Source: Arthrobacter sp. CAU 1506 (GTDB taxonomy: Bacteria > Actinomycetota > Actinomycetes > Actinomycetales > Micrococcaceae). Taken from it: a DNA stretch of 64,000 nucleotides. Below the pieces are notes generated by a model. The model made no database searches, was not told where the DNA came from, and saw only the letters and a list, made by a program, of their open reading frames with translations. The stretch is taken from contig NZ_SUKC01000013.1 of NCBI RefSeq assembly GCF_005047635.1, forward strand, positions 1-64,000. The letters run 5' to 3'. Position 1 is the stretch's first letter. Each line of letters begins with the position of its first letter. Both the position numbers and the translations under genes were made by a program. This document shows, piece by piece, positions 44,185-53,808 of the stretch.

Positions 44185-44568
44185 GTGCCCATCGGCAAAG
44201 TCAAGTGGTTCGACACGGAAAAAGGCTTCGGATTCCTGGCCAGCGAAGACGGCCAGGAAGTATTCCTGCACGCGTCTGCCCTGCCGGCCGGCGTCAAGGA
44301 CGTGAAGGCCGGCACCCGGATGGAGTACGGCATCGCTGACGGCCGCCGCGGCCCGTCCGCACTGTCCGCCCGCATCCTCGACGCCGCTCCCTCGGTGGTG
44401 CGCGCAACGCGCAAGCCGGCCGAGGACATGGCCGTCATCACCGAAGACTTGATCAAGCTGCTGGACGGTATCTCTAACGGGCTGCGCAAGGGCCGCTATC
44501 CGGAACGCTCGCACGCGTCCAAGGTGGCAGCGGTACTCCGCCGCGTGGCCGACGACCTGGACGCGTAA
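44185..44568 (+). CDS. Long cold-shock protein
   Basis: 127 residues. Residues 1-65 are a cold-shock domain (IGKVKWFDTEKGFGFL, VFLHASAL), followed by an actinobacterial C-terminal extension (VRATRKPAEDMAVITEDL, VLRRVADDLDA) seen on the longer Csp paralogs. GTG 44185 has GAGG upstream at 9 nt. It overlaps no gene and is followed by DUF3027 9 bp later, so the two form an operon. Confidence 0.88.
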   Translation: MPIGKVKWFDTEKGFGFLASEDGQEVFLHASALPAGVKDVKAGTRMEYGIADGRRGPSALSARILDAAPSVVRATRKPAEDMAVITEDLIKLLDGISNGLRKGRYPERSHASKVAAVLRRVADDLDA

Positions 44569-44577
44569 GCGGACTTG

Positions 44578-45438
44578 ATGACCGAAAACCTGACCGGCTC
44601 CAGCGCTGAAACAGCGCCCGTGGAGCAGCCCGACGCCGGCGAGCCCACGGCGGAGGCCGCGCCGCCCCGACGTCGTCCTGCGCGTCGCACCCCCAAACTG
44701 GACCTTGTCCTGGCCGCGGCGGTGGACCGTGCCCGGGAGGGTGTCCTGGACATCGCCCCACCCGAACAAATCGGTGCACACGTCGGCAGCGTTGCCGACG
44801 GCGACCGCCTGGTCACCCACCGGTTCGAAGCGAAGCTGGCCGGCTACGCGGGCTGGCAGTGGTACGCCACGTTGGCCCGGGTGCCGCGCGGCAAGGACGC
44901 CACGGTCTGCGAAGTGGGCCTGCTGCCGTCGGAGAAATCGCTGCTGGCTCCGGAGTGGGTGCCGTGGGCGGACCGGGTGCGGCCTGAGGAAGTGGCGGCA
45001 GCGGCCGAAGCCGAGGCGGCTGCGGCAGCCGAAGCGCAGGACGACGCCGACTCCGCGCCGGTAGCGGACACGGCGGAGGAAGTCTCTGAACCCGTGGACC
45101 AAGATGCAGCGGCAGAGGAAGCTCCCGCCGAGGCAGGCGAGGACGAGGTTACCAACGAGGAGACCTCGGCCACCGCGGGCGAGGACGACGCAGCGAACGA
45201 GGAAGCCTCTGCCTCTGAGGGCGAGGACGACGCAGCGAACGAGGAAACCTCTGCCTCTGAGGGCGAGGACGAGGCAACGAACGAGGAAACCTCTGCCTCT
45301 GAGGGCGAGGACGAGGCAACGAACGAGGAAACCTCTGCCTCTGAGGGCGAGGATGCAGCGGATCCTGCCGCTGGCGAGAAGCTGACAGAGGCAGCAGCAA
45401 CCGATACGACCGAGGATTTCACCGAAGCCACGTCCTGA
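44578..45438 (+). CDS. DUF3027 protein with acidic repeat tail
   Basis: 286 residues. The conserved DUF3027 part (about 35-145) includes KLDLVLAAAVDRARE, HRFEAKLAGYAGWQWYATLAR and LLAPEWVPWADRVRPE. The rest is acidic low complexity, including five 14-residue repeats of the type GEDEATNEETSASE encoded by 42-bp DNA repeats. Function unknown; the constant placement behind a cold-shock gene in actinobacteria suggests an RNA-related or translation-related role (inference). ATG 44578 or a TTG one codon earlier. Confidence 0.85.
   Translation: MTENLTGSSAETAPVEQPDAGEPTAEAAPPRRRPARRTPKLDLVLAAAVDRAREGVLDIAPPEQIGAHVGSVADGDRLVTHRFEAKLAGYAGWQWYATLARVPRGKDATVCEVGLLPSEKSLLAPEWVPWADRVRPEEVAAAAEAEAAAAAEAQDDADSAPVADTAEEVSEPVDQDAAAEEAPAEAGEDEVTNEETSATAGEDDAANEEASASEGEDDAANEETSASEGEDEATNEETSASEGEDEATNEETSASEGEDAADPAAGEKLTEAAATDTTEDFTEATS
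45137..45346 (+). repeat. 42-bp in-frame tandem repeat, five copies, within the DUF3027 gene
   Basis: Units start at 45137, 45179, 45221, 45263 and 45305. Units 4 and 5 are identical; units 2 and 3 differ by few bases; unit 1 is more diverged. A partial sixth starts at 45347. The near identity points to recent slippage expansion while keeping the frame. Confidence 0.95.
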
Positions 45439-45487
45439 CGTGGCCGATGGACGAGGCAGGTTTCGCAGCCGGAAGGGGCGGTAAAGC

Positions 45488-46753
45488 ATGTTTCGTTCCT
45501 TGCGGCTGTTCAATTACCGGATCTGGTTCATCGGGGCGCTGATCTCCAACATCGGCACCTGGATGCAGCGGACGGCCCAGGACTGGCTGGTGTACGACAT
45601 CCTCACCGAGCAGGACGCCGCCGCCATGGGCATTGTGATGGCGCTGCAGATGGGGCCGCAGCTGCTGATGGCGCCGTGGGCAGGGCTGGTCGCCGACCGG
45701 TTCGACCGGCAAAAGCTGCTGATGGCCACGCAGATTTCAATGGCGGTCCTGGGCCTCGCACTGGGCTTGATGGTGATCGCCGATGTGGCGCAACTGTGGC
45801 ACGTGTATGCCTTCGCGCTGGCGCTGGGCATGGTGACGGCGGTGGACGCCCCGGCGCGGCAGACTTTCGTCTCCGACCTGGTCCGCGACGACTACCTGCC
45901 CAACGCGGTGGCGCTGAACAGCACCTCGTTCAATCTGGCCAGGATGATCGGTCCGGCGATTGCCGGCGTGCTGACCGTAGCGATCGGACCGGGCCCGGTG
46001 TTCCTGATCAACGCCGCCACCTTCGCGGCAATGATCGCCGCGTTGCTGGCCATCCGCAGGCAGGAACTCCATCCGCGACAGAAGGTTGCCAAAGGCCGCG
46101 GCCAAATCCGCGAGGGCTTCCGGTACGTGAAGGACCGGCCGGACCTGGTGGTGGTGCTGACCGCCATCTTCATCATTGGAACCTTCGGCCTGAACTTCTC
46201 CGTGTTCGTGGCGTCTATGGCGCGGACCGAATTCGGCGGCCATGCCGGTGACTTCGGCGTGCTCTCCTCGGTGATGGCAGCCGGTTCGGTTACCGGAGCG
46301 CTGCTCAGCGCACGCCGGGACCGGCCGCGGCTGCGCTATATCTTCGGCGCCTCGGTGGCCTTCGGCGTTGCCTGCACGGCGGCGGGCCTGGCCCCCACAG
46401 TCTGGCTCTTCGGACTGGCTCTGGTGCCGGTGGGGGCAGCGGCCATCACCATCATGACCAGCGCCAATGCGTACGTGCAGACCACCACCGACCCGATGAT
46501 GCGCGGACGCGTCATGTCCTTGTACATGGCCATCCTGATGGGCGGAACTCCGCTCGGTGCACCCCTGGTCGGCTTGGTGTCCAACAGTTTCGGCCCGCGC
46601 TGGGGGCTGGGTGTGGCAGCGCTGTCCGGTGTGGCCGCCGCCGCCGTCGGAATATTGTGGGCCTGGCGCGCGCACCACATGCGGCTGCGCTTCGACCGTT
46701 CGGCCCCGCGGAAGCTGAGCATCACCTACGGCGTGCCGGACCGGCCGGTCTAA
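45488..46753 (+). CDS. MFS transporter of the EntS-like (MFS_3) group
   Basis: 421 residues, about eleven to twelve helices. Marks of the group: FRSLRLFNYRIWFIGALISNIGTWMQRTAQDWLVY at the start (read in parts: FNYRIWF, GTWMQRTAQDW), GLVADRFDRQKLL, and DAPARQTFVSDLV with LPNAVALNSTSFNLARMIGPAIAG. Related proteins export siderophores or drugs. Substrate unknown. It starts 50 bp after the DUF3027 gene with GGGGCGG upstream and may share its message. Confidence 0.85.
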   Translation: MFRSLRLFNYRIWFIGALISNIGTWMQRTAQDWLVYDILTEQDAAAMGIVMALQMGPQLLMAPWAGLVADRFDRQKLLMATQISMAVLGLALGLMVIADVAQLWHVYAFALALGMVTAVDAPARQTFVSDLVRDDYLPNAVALNSTSFNLARMIGPAIAGVLTVAIGPGPVFLINAATFAAMIAALLAIRRQELHPRQKVAKGRGQIREGFRYVKDRPDLVVVLTAIFIIGTFGLNFSVFVASMARTEFGGHAGDFGVLSSVMAAGSVTGALLSARRDRPRLRYIFGASVAFGVACTAAGLAPTVWLFGLALVPVGAAAITIMTSANAYVQTTTDPMMRGRVMSLYMAILMGGTPLGAPLVGLVSNSFGPRWGLGVAALSGVAAAAVGILWAWRAHHMRLRFDRSAPRKLSITYGVPDRPV

Positions 46754-46856
46754 GCGCCGCGGCGGTCCGGATCGAACGGTCCGGACCCAACCGCGTCAAC
46801 GGTCCGGGCCAACCGCGCCGGACCCAATCGCGCCAAACGGTTCGGACCAAACAATA

Positions 46857-46890
46857 AGGTCCGGCTCCCCGCGATCGGGCAGCCGGACCT
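46857..46890. terminator. Hairpin between convergent MFS and serC genes
   Basis: AGGTCCGGCT (46857-46866) and AGCCGGACCT (46881-46890) are perfect complements around a 14-nt loop. It lies between the two stop codons and may serve both directions. The 46755-46855 stretch before it is made of degenerate CGGTCCGGACCAACCGCG-like pieces. Confidence 0.8.
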
Positions 46891-46911
46891 CATCATGGCA
46901 CGGTGCGGCGG

Positions 46912-48087
<1,176 letters not shown>

Positions 48088-48294
48088 TCACCGTTGAACG
48101 CCCGTATCATTCTGCCCCAACGGCGGCGGGCGCCGTTAGTCGGAACCGGCAATGTTGCGCGGCACCCCGGCGCGGCTACCAGCGGCAAGACTGCCGGTCG
48201 TGTAGGGAAAACAGGCTAGGCTGGAGAGGGGCCCCACCCTCATGCCTGCTGCTGGAGCAGCCTTTTTCACCGCGCGCCGAGGAGCAAGAACCAA

Positions 48295-48990
48295 TTGACT
48301 GATCTCATCGACACCACCGAGATGTACCTGCGCACCATCCTCGAACTCGAAGAAGAGAACATCGTCGCGCTGCGCGCCCGGATTGCCGAGCGGCTGCGCC
48401 ATTCCGGCCCCACCGTCTCCCAGACGATCGGCCGGATGGAGCGGGACGGACTGGTGGTCGTCACCGGTGACAGGCACTTGGAGCTGACCGAACTGGGCCG
48501 GCGGAGGGCAACCGAGGTCATGCGCAAGCACCGGCTGGCCGAGCGGTTGCTCTCTGACGTCATTGGCTTGGACTGGGCCTACGTCCACGACGAGGCCTGC
48601 CGCTGGGAACATGTGATGAGCGAAAGGGTGGAGCAGCGTCTTTACGAGTTGCTGGGCAAGCCGACCGTTTCGCCGTACGGCAACCCGATCCCCGGGCTGG
48701 AGGCGCTCGGAGGGCAGCCCGCCGAGGAGTCCGCCGCCGGCCTGCTCAACCTGGCCCAGGCGATGGGCACTTATACGCCCGACAAGCAGGTCAGCATCAT
48801 CCGGTTGGCAGAGCCGATCCAGGTGGAGCCGGAACTGTTGACCCAGTTGGAGGAGGGCGGCCTGAAACCGGGTGCGACGCTGCAACTGGCCACCGCAGGC
48901 GAATACATCTCCGTGCGCGTGCCGGGCATCGAAGGCGCCCTGGAATTGCCGCCGGAGGTCGCCGCCCACATCTTTGTGTCGATGGAATGA
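48295..48990 (+). CDS. DtxR/IdeR-family metal-dependent regulator
   Basis: 231 residues. N-terminal winged helix (TDLIDTTEMYLRTILELEEE, LRHSGPTVSQTIGRMERDGLV), a dimerisation and metal region (GRRRATEVMRKHRLAERLL, CRWEHVMSERVEQRL: Cys, Glu and His of the metal sites) and a C-terminal SH3-like domain (about 150-231). With Fe(II) it represses iron-uptake genes. The iron box at 27782 is a candidate target. The start is probably TTG 48295, with GAGGAGC 10 nt upstream. Confidence 0.93.
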   Translation: MTDLIDTTEMYLRTILELEEENIVALRARIAERLRHSGPTVSQTIGRMERDGLVVVTGDRHLELTELGRRRATEVMRKHRLAERLLSDVIGLDWAYVHDEACRWEHVMSERVEQRLYELLGKPTVSPYGNPIPGLEALGGQPAEESAAGLLNLAQAMGTYTPDKQVSIIRLAEPIQVEPELLTQLEEGGLKPGATLQLATAGEYISVRVPGIEGALELPPEVAAHIFVSME

Positions 48991-49062
48991 ATCGTTGCGC
49001 CGCGGAATCTCGCGGCGTGGATAACGGATTTATTACTTTCGCGTAGTTTTCCGTATAGTTGT

Positions 49063-49286
49063 GCCGGGCACCGAGATGTCGGTCCCGCACCCTCCGCAAG
49101 CCGAACCCTGTCGGCGGGGGAGTGTATCCGTGAGACAGGGGCGGAGGACCCACCAAGCGGCAGTTTATTCGCTGCCTTGGGGTGAAGCCGCAGCGGGCAA
49201 AGCCTCGGTGAATCGTTCCACTGAGCTCTGTGCGGTGCGGCCGAGTTTTCTCTTGACTCGAATCCGACAGCTAACTTCGCAGGCGC
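49063..49286 (+). ncRNA. c-di-AMP riboswitch (ydaO/yuaA type), copy 1
   Basis: Leader of the M23 peptidase gene. Conserved blocks in order: GGGGGAGT near 49115, GGGGCGGAGGACCCA near 49138, CTTGGGGTGAAGCC near 49176, and CAGCTAACTTCGCAGGC at 49267-49283, which recurs almost unchanged in the two other leaders. These match the ydaO-yuaA class that binds cyclic di-AMP and turns genes off when it is high. The ribosome site GGGAGAGG follows at 49290. Assigned from shared motifs, without folding. Confidence 0.8.
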
Positions 49287-49307
49287 TTTGGGAGAGGTAT
49301 ATAGATT

Positions 49308-50075
49308 TTGGCAGGACACAAAGCCTCGGGGCGGCGACGTTCAACCGCCCCGGTCGAATACACACGCCCGCGCGCTGCGACAGCCGGCCGGCGACGTGCC
49401 CAGCCGGCACCGTCCCCAGTAGCAGCGGCCGCCCGCGACGTCGGTCATAAGACCGCGATTGTCGCCGCCGCCTCCGGCATGGTGCTAACCGTCATACTTC
49501 CGACGACGGCCGGCGCCACCGCCGACGGCCCGCAGGAAGCAGTAGCAGCCAGCAGCATCTCCGCGGCCACCGAAGCACGCCTGACGTTTGAGCGCGCGGG
49601 CCTGACCAGCAAGTTCGACCCGGACACCAAGCTGAAGCAGGTCATGGTCGCCTCCGGCGGAAAGACCAAGGCGATCGGCAGTGCGGGAACGCTCTCGCAG
49701 CCGATGGACGAGCTGATCAAGACCTCGCCGTTCGGCTACCGGGTCAGCCCCATCACCGGTTACGCGGGTGAACTGCACACCGGTCAGGACTACGGGGCCC
49801 CTTGCGGCACGCCCGTGGCAGCAGCGGCAGGCGGCACCGTCGTCGAGGCCGGCTTCCAGGTTGGCGGCGGCGGCAACCGGATTGTGGTGGACCACGGCAA
49901 CGGCCTGGAGACCACCTACAACCACCTGAGCACTATCGATACGACCGTCGGCGCCACCGTGGCCCGGGGCGAAGTGCTGGGCGATAGCGGCACCACCGGA
50001 GCGTCAACCGGCTGCCATTTGCACTTCGAAGTCATGGTCAACGGCAAGCTGGTGGACCCTACCGGCTGGCTCTGA
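49308..50075 (+). CDS. Exported M23-family peptidoglycan endopeptidase
   Basis: 255 residues. A long Arg/Ala-rich cytoplasmic start (1-45), a hydrophobic signal or anchor segment (about 48-68) with cleavage possible near AGATADG, a spacer, and a C-terminal LytM/M23 domain. Zinc ligands are visible: HTGQD (His and Asp) and HLHFEV (His-x-His), with GDSGTTGASTGCHLHF. It cuts peptide cross-links in the wall. TTG 49308 has GGGAGAGG 10 nt upstream. First of three consecutive riboswitch-controlled wall hydrolases. Confidence 0.9.
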   Translation: MAGHKASGRRRSTAPVEYTRPRAATAGRRRAQPAPSPVAAAARDVGHKTAIVAAASGMVLTVILPTTAGATADGPQEAVAASSISAATEARLTFERAGLTSKFDPDTKLKQVMVASGGKTKAIGSAGTLSQPMDELIKTSPFGYRVSPITGYAGELHTGQDYGAPCGTPVAAAAGGTVVEAGFQVGGGGNRIVVDHGNGLETTYNHLSTIDTTVGATVARGEVLGDSGTTGASTGCHLHFEVMVNGKLVDPTGWL

Positions 50076-50130
50076 CTGACACGCCGTAACCGGAATGTGA
50101 CTCAGACGCCAAACTGTTATAAGGTTTCAC

Positions 50131-50352
50131 CTGTGCCTGGCAATTATTGCCAGGCACCTTCGGGCGGAATGCCGAACTCTGCCGTCGCCCGAAGTTCGTT
50201 CGCACCGAATCGCATGGCAGAGGCGGGGGAACCACTTCCCGGACGTCTCAGGACGTCCTTGGGGTAAAGCCGATCAGGCCCGGGCCACCAGCTCGGAAGC
50301 CGGCCGGCCGGATGACTCCCATCCGAACCCGACAGCTCACCTCGCAGGCATT
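50131..50352 (+). ncRNA. c-di-AMP riboswitch (ydaO/yuaA type), copy 2
   Basis: Leader of the first NlpC/P60 gene. It opens with the stem GTGCCTGG (50133-50140) / CCAGGCAC (50150-50157), then GCGGGGGAACCA near 50225, CTTGGGGTAAAGCC near 50259 and CAGCTCACCTCGCAGGC at 50333-50349. The order and spacing of blocks match copies 1 and 3. Confidence 0.82.
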
Positions 50353-50368
50353 TGGGAGAGGTACAACC

Positions 50369-51091
50369 GTGTCCAAGAGCATTACTGCGGGCCGCCACCG
50401 TGCGACCCCTGTCCGCACCAGCCCGCTTGAGACGATTTCCAAGGCTGTTTCCGCAAACGCCGGAACTGTTGGACGCCAAGGTGCCGTTATCGCCGCCGCT
50501 ACCGGCCTGGTTCTGACCGGTGCCATTCCGGCGCAGGCCGTCAGTGCAGAACGCAGTGTCGACGCACCGGCCCGCGTGCAGGTGGAAGCCGTGCAAGCTT
50601 CGGCAGCCGTGAAACTGACCTTTGAGCGGTCCGGAATTACTTCCACTCCGGCACCGGAGACCGTGGTCCAGGCCGTATCGAACGAGATCAACCCGACGAC
50701 CGGCGACGACGCCGCGTCGGGCCAGGGCAAGTCGGCCAAGAAGGGCGGCGAAGCTGCCGCCAGCGGCGCAGCCGGCGCCATCGTGGCTGCCGCCTACGCC
50801 CAGATCGGCGTGGGACAGGACTGCACCGCGCTGGTCGAGAACGCGCTGCGCGCGGCGGGCTACTCGGTCGGCGACCTCGCCCCGGCACAGTTCTTCGCTT
50901 ACGGCACGCAGGTTTCCACGCCGCAGCCGGGCGACATCATCTACTACGCCAACGGCGGCGCCGGCGTGGCCCACGTGGCCATCTACGTGGGCAACGGCCA
51001 GGCCGTCCACGGCGGCTGGGCCGGCTACAGCACCGTCCTGGGCAGCGCCTACATCGGCTCCGGCCCGGTGTTCATCCGCCCGGCGGGCTAA
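50369..51091 (+). CDS. Exported NlpC/P60 cell-wall hydrolase, paralog 1
   Basis: 240 residues from GTG 50369 (ribosome site GGGAGAGG at 50354). A charged start, a hydrophobic segment GAVIAAATGLVLTGAIPAQA (about 33-52) as signal peptide, a linker, and an NlpC/P60 domain from about residue 135: catalytic Cys in GQDCTALVENAL, His in GVAHVAIYVG and a third polar residue in QAVHGGW. It hydrolyses peptides in peptidoglycan, outside the membrane. It is closely related to the next gene, including the KLTFERSGI-type motif shared with the M23 protein (ARLTFERAGL). Confidence 0.92.
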   Translation: MSKSITAGRHRATPVRTSPLETISKAVSANAGTVGRQGAVIAAATGLVLTGAIPAQAVSAERSVDAPARVQVEAVQASAAVKLTFERSGITSTPAPETVVQAVSNEINPTTGDDAASGQGKSAKKGGEAAASGAAGAIVAAAYAQIGVGQDCTALVENALRAAGYSVGDLAPAQFFAYGTQVSTPQPGDIIYYANGGAGVAHVAIYVGNGQAVHGGWAGYSTVLGSAYIGSGPVFIRPAG

Positions 51092-51291
51092 GGCCCCCGA
51101 CGCCTTGCTCTGCGGTTCGTATCGCGGCGCGCCTTCCGGGGCGCGCCGTCGGTCATTAAAGCCACCGTGCACGACGGCGAAACCCGGCGTGCTGTCTCGT
51201 TTCGGTGCGTGCGGGACAACCGCCGTAACCTAAAGATCACCGTTCCGTGATCAGAACGTGACAATAGGCGTCGGATCGTATACGCTGTTTC

Positions 51292-51512
51292 TCGTGCCAG
51301 CTGCCAGACGGCTGGTGCCTCCGGGTGGATTGCCGAGCTCTGCCACCGTCCGGAGTTCGTTCGCAAAGACTTCGCGGGCAGAGGCGGGGGAACCAAATTC
51401 GGGTTCCGTACAGGAACCCTTGGGGTTAAGTCGTTACATCTCTCAGGTTTTGCCGGGGAGAAGTGCGGCCGGGTGCACTCCCATCCGAATCCGACAGCTC
51501 ACCTCGCAGGCA
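51292..51512 (+). ncRNA. c-di-AMP riboswitch (ydaO/yuaA type), copy 3
   Basis: Leader of the second NlpC/P60 gene. Blocks: GTGCCAGCTG stem start near 51294, GCGGGGGAACCA near 51383, CTTGGGGTTAAGTC near 51420 and CAGCTCACCTCGCAGGC at 51495-51511. It is more like copy 2 than copy 1, in line with duplication of leader plus gene. Confidence 0.82.
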
Positions 51513-51530
51513 TTGGGAGAGGCCTTTAAC

Positions 51531-52304
51531 GTGTTCAATAACACCGCTACGGGGCGCCACCGCGCCGTTTCCGTCCGCACTAACCCGCTGGAGACGATTT
51601 CCAAAGCCGTCTCATCCAATGCCGGATCCATGGGTCGTTCTGCAGCAGTCATTGCTGCCGCCTCCGGATTGGCCCTGACCGCCGGACTGCCCGCACAGTC
51701 GGCCACTATCGAACGCACCGCATCCACCGTGTCTGTCCCCAGCCGCGTGCAGGTGGACACGGTCCAGGCGTCGAGCGCCGTCGAGCTGACCTTCTCGCGT
51801 CCCGACATCAAGTCGACTCCGGCCCCTGAGCCCGAGCCCGTGGTCGAAACCGTGGCCCAGGAAGTGGCCCCGGTTGTCGAAGAAGCCGCCGACACAGCAC
51901 AGGACACCGTCCAGAAGGCCGCCCCGGCAGCCGCAGCCAAGCCCGCAGCCGCCCCGGCGAAGACCACTGCCTCCGCCAGCGGCGTGGCCTCCACCCTGGT
52001 CTCTTCCGCCTACGGCCAGATCGGCATTTCGCAGGACTGCACCGCCATGGTGGAGAAGGCCCTGCGCGCCGCCGGCAAGTCGGTGGGCGACCTCGCCCCG
52101 GCACAGTTCCTCAGCTACGGCACCCAGGTCTCCACCCCGCAGCCGGGCGACCTGCTGTACTACTCCGACGGCGGCGCCGGCGTTGCGCACATCGCCATCT
52201 ACGTGGGTAACGGCCAGGCCATCCACGGCGGCTGGACCGGTTACACCACCGCACTGGCCAGTGCCGACGTCGGATCCGGCTACGTAGCCATCCGCGTCAA
52301 CTAG
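51531..52304 (+). CDS. Exported NlpC/P60 cell-wall hydrolase, paralog 2
   Basis: 257 residues from GTG 51531. Layout as paralog 1: GRHRAVSVRTNPLETISKAV start, signal segment AVIAAASGLALTAGLPAQSA (about 37-56), a longer Pro/Ala/Glu linker (about 90-155), and an NlpC/P60 domain with Cys in SQDCTAMVEKAL, His in GVAHIAIYVG and QAIHGGW. Paralogs 1 and 2 share long identical stretches in both the signal region and the catalytic domain, so they arose by tandem duplication. Followed by a very strong terminator. Confidence 0.92.
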   Translation: MFNNTATGRHRAVSVRTNPLETISKAVSSNAGSMGRSAAVIAAASGLALTAGLPAQSATIERTASTVSVPSRVQVDTVQASSAVELTFSRPDIKSTPAPEPEPVVETVAQEVAPVVEEAADTAQDTVQKAAPAAAAKPAAAPAKTTASASGVASTLVSSAYGQIGISQDCTAMVEKALRAAGKSVGDLAPAQFLSYGTQVSTPQPGDLLYYSDGGAGVAHIAIYVGNGQAIHGGWTGYTTALASADVGSGYVAIRVN

Positions 52305-52333
52305 GCTTCAGCCTTCCCGGTCTATTAGACCGT

Positions 52334-52376
52334 CCGCCGGCCCCGGTGCACGCCCCGCGTGCACCGGGGCCGGCGG
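52334..52376 (+). terminator. 19-bp perfect hairpin closing the wall-hydrolase series
   Basis: Left arm 52334-52352 and right arm 52358-52376 are exact complements with a 5-nt loop, 30 bp after the stop of the second NlpC/P60 gene, followed by GCGTT. It separates this block from the HNH gene. The rest of the 52380-52595 space has smaller dyads (GGCAGCA / TGCTGCC) and the promoter of the next gene. Confidence 0.92.
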
Positions 52377-52595
52377 CGTTATGGCCGAAGGGCAGCAGTG
52401 CCCGCCAGATCCGCTGACCGGCCGGCGAACAGCCGGTGAACATCGTGCTGCCCGGGCCAAAACGGCCCAGCGGCAGCGAAAAAAGTTAGCGCAGAACCTA
52501 TCTGCCGTCATACTCTTTGACTGTTAGTGCAGAAAATCCAGTCCCTGACCGGAAGCGAAGCGCCGGTCGGGGTGGCCACTCCTAGAGGAATGTGC

Positions 52596-53096
52596 ATGCG
52601 CACACTCGTTCTGAATGCTGGATACGAACCCTTGGCGGTCGTTACCTTCCGCCGGGCGCTGCTGCTTGTCCTCACGGGGAAGGCCAGCGTGATCGCCGAG
52701 GACGGCGATCCCGTCGTCGGGCCGAACGATATCCTGGGCCGTCCCTCGGTGATCCTGCTCAACCGGTACATTAAGATTCCCCATAATCAGGACACCGCCG
52801 TGACCCGCCGCGGCGTGCTGCGCCGCGACAACCACCTGTGCGCATATTGCGGCAAGACGGCCACCACGGTGGACCACGTCAGGCCGCGCTCGCGTGGAGG
52901 CGAAGACAGTTGGGAGAATCTGGTGGCCTGCTGCCTGCGCTGCAACAACGCCAAGGGCGACCGCACCCTGGCGCACATGGGTTGGAGCCTGCGGTTCACG
53001 CCCCGTCCGCCCAGCGGTGCGCGCTGGCGCATCCGTGACCTGGACCGGCCGGCACCCGCCTGGAGCCAGTTCCTCGACACACATACCGCAGCGTGA
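52596..53096 (+). CDS. HNH endonuclease-like protein
   Basis: 166 residues. HNH region LCAYCGKTATTVDHVRPRSRGG and ENLVACCLRCNNAKGD (quoted in parts: CAYC, VDHV, NLVACC, CNNAKGD) has two CxxC zinc pairs and the His-Asn-His core. The N-terminal MRTLVLNAGYEPL is typical of small actinobacterial HNH proteins of unknown biological role. AGAGGA lies 6 nt before ATG 52596. The stop overlaps the MobA-like start by 4 bp (GTGA). Confidence 0.9.
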   Translation: MRTLVLNAGYEPLAVVTFRRALLLVLTGKASVIAEDGDPVVGPNDILGRPSVILLNRYIKIPHNQDTAVTRRGVLRRDNHLCAYCGKTATTVDHVRPRSRGGEDSWENLVACCLRCNNAKGDRTLAHMGWSLRFTPRPPSGARWRIRDLDRPAPAWSQFLDTHTAA

Positions 53097-53758
53097 CTGC
53101 TTCTGATTTCGACGCCGTCGTACTGGCCGGCGGCCGCTCATCACGGTTGGGTGGAAGCCCCAAGGCCCTGCTGCAACTCGACGGGGCCACGCTGTTGCGC
53201 CACACGCTGGAGGCTGTCCGCGGCGCCCGGCGGATCGCCGTCGTCGGTCCGGATGACCTGGTGGAGGAAATGGACGCCTTCCGCCGGTCGGTGGCACCGG
53301 GACCACCAAGGCTCCTGCTGACCCGGGAAGACCCGCCGTTCTCCGGTCCGGCAGCGGGCATCGCGGCCGGGATGACCGCGCTGGCCGCCCATGACGACGG
53401 CGCAGCATCGGGCTCCGCGCCGATCACCATGCTCTTTGCCTGCGATATGCCGCTGCTCGCCGGGCTGCCGGAACTGTTGCTGGAGAGTGCCGCCCGTGCG
53501 CCGGAGGCGCAGCTCTGGATCCCGGTGGACGCCGACGGCAGGCGGCAGCAGTTGGCTTGCTGTGCGGGCAGTGCGGCCTTGGCTGCAGCGGTGCAACAGT
53601 CCGGGGGAGCAGCAGGATTGGCCGGCCAGCCGGTCCGGAAGCTGCTCGCCGCGCTGCCGGCAGTCGAGCTCCGGTTGGAGCGCACCGGGAGCCACACCTC
53701 GGACGTGGACACCTGGCAGGATGCGGGCCGCTTTGGCATTGCCCGGCCCGCGCCGTAG
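53093..53758 (+). CDS. mobA: MobA-like molybdenum cofactor guanylyl/nucleotidyltransferase
   Basis: 221 residues. NTP-transferase signature VVLAGGRSSRLGGSPKALL and the metal-binding Asp in LFACDMPLLAG. It attaches a nucleotide to molybdopterin for enzymes such as formate dehydrogenase. GTG 53093 overlaps the HNH stop. Followed by DUF6457 and MoeA, consistent with cofactor assembly. MobA or a fused MocA-like role cannot be separated from the sequence. Confidence 0.88.
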   Translation: MTASDFDAVVLAGGRSSRLGGSPKALLQLDGATLLRHTLEAVRGARRIAVVGPDDLVEEMDAFRRSVAPGPPRLLLTREDPPFSGPAAGIAAGMTALAAHDDGAASGSAPITMLFACDMPLLAGLPELLLESAARAPEAQLWIPVDADGRRQQLACCAGSAALAAAVQQSGGAAGLAGQPVRKLLAALPAVELRLERTGSHTSDVDTWQDAGRFGIARPAP

Positions 53759-53808
53759 CCTGAAACAAACGTTGTACTAGCCCGCGCACGGGCGGATCGG
53801 AGGCCATT

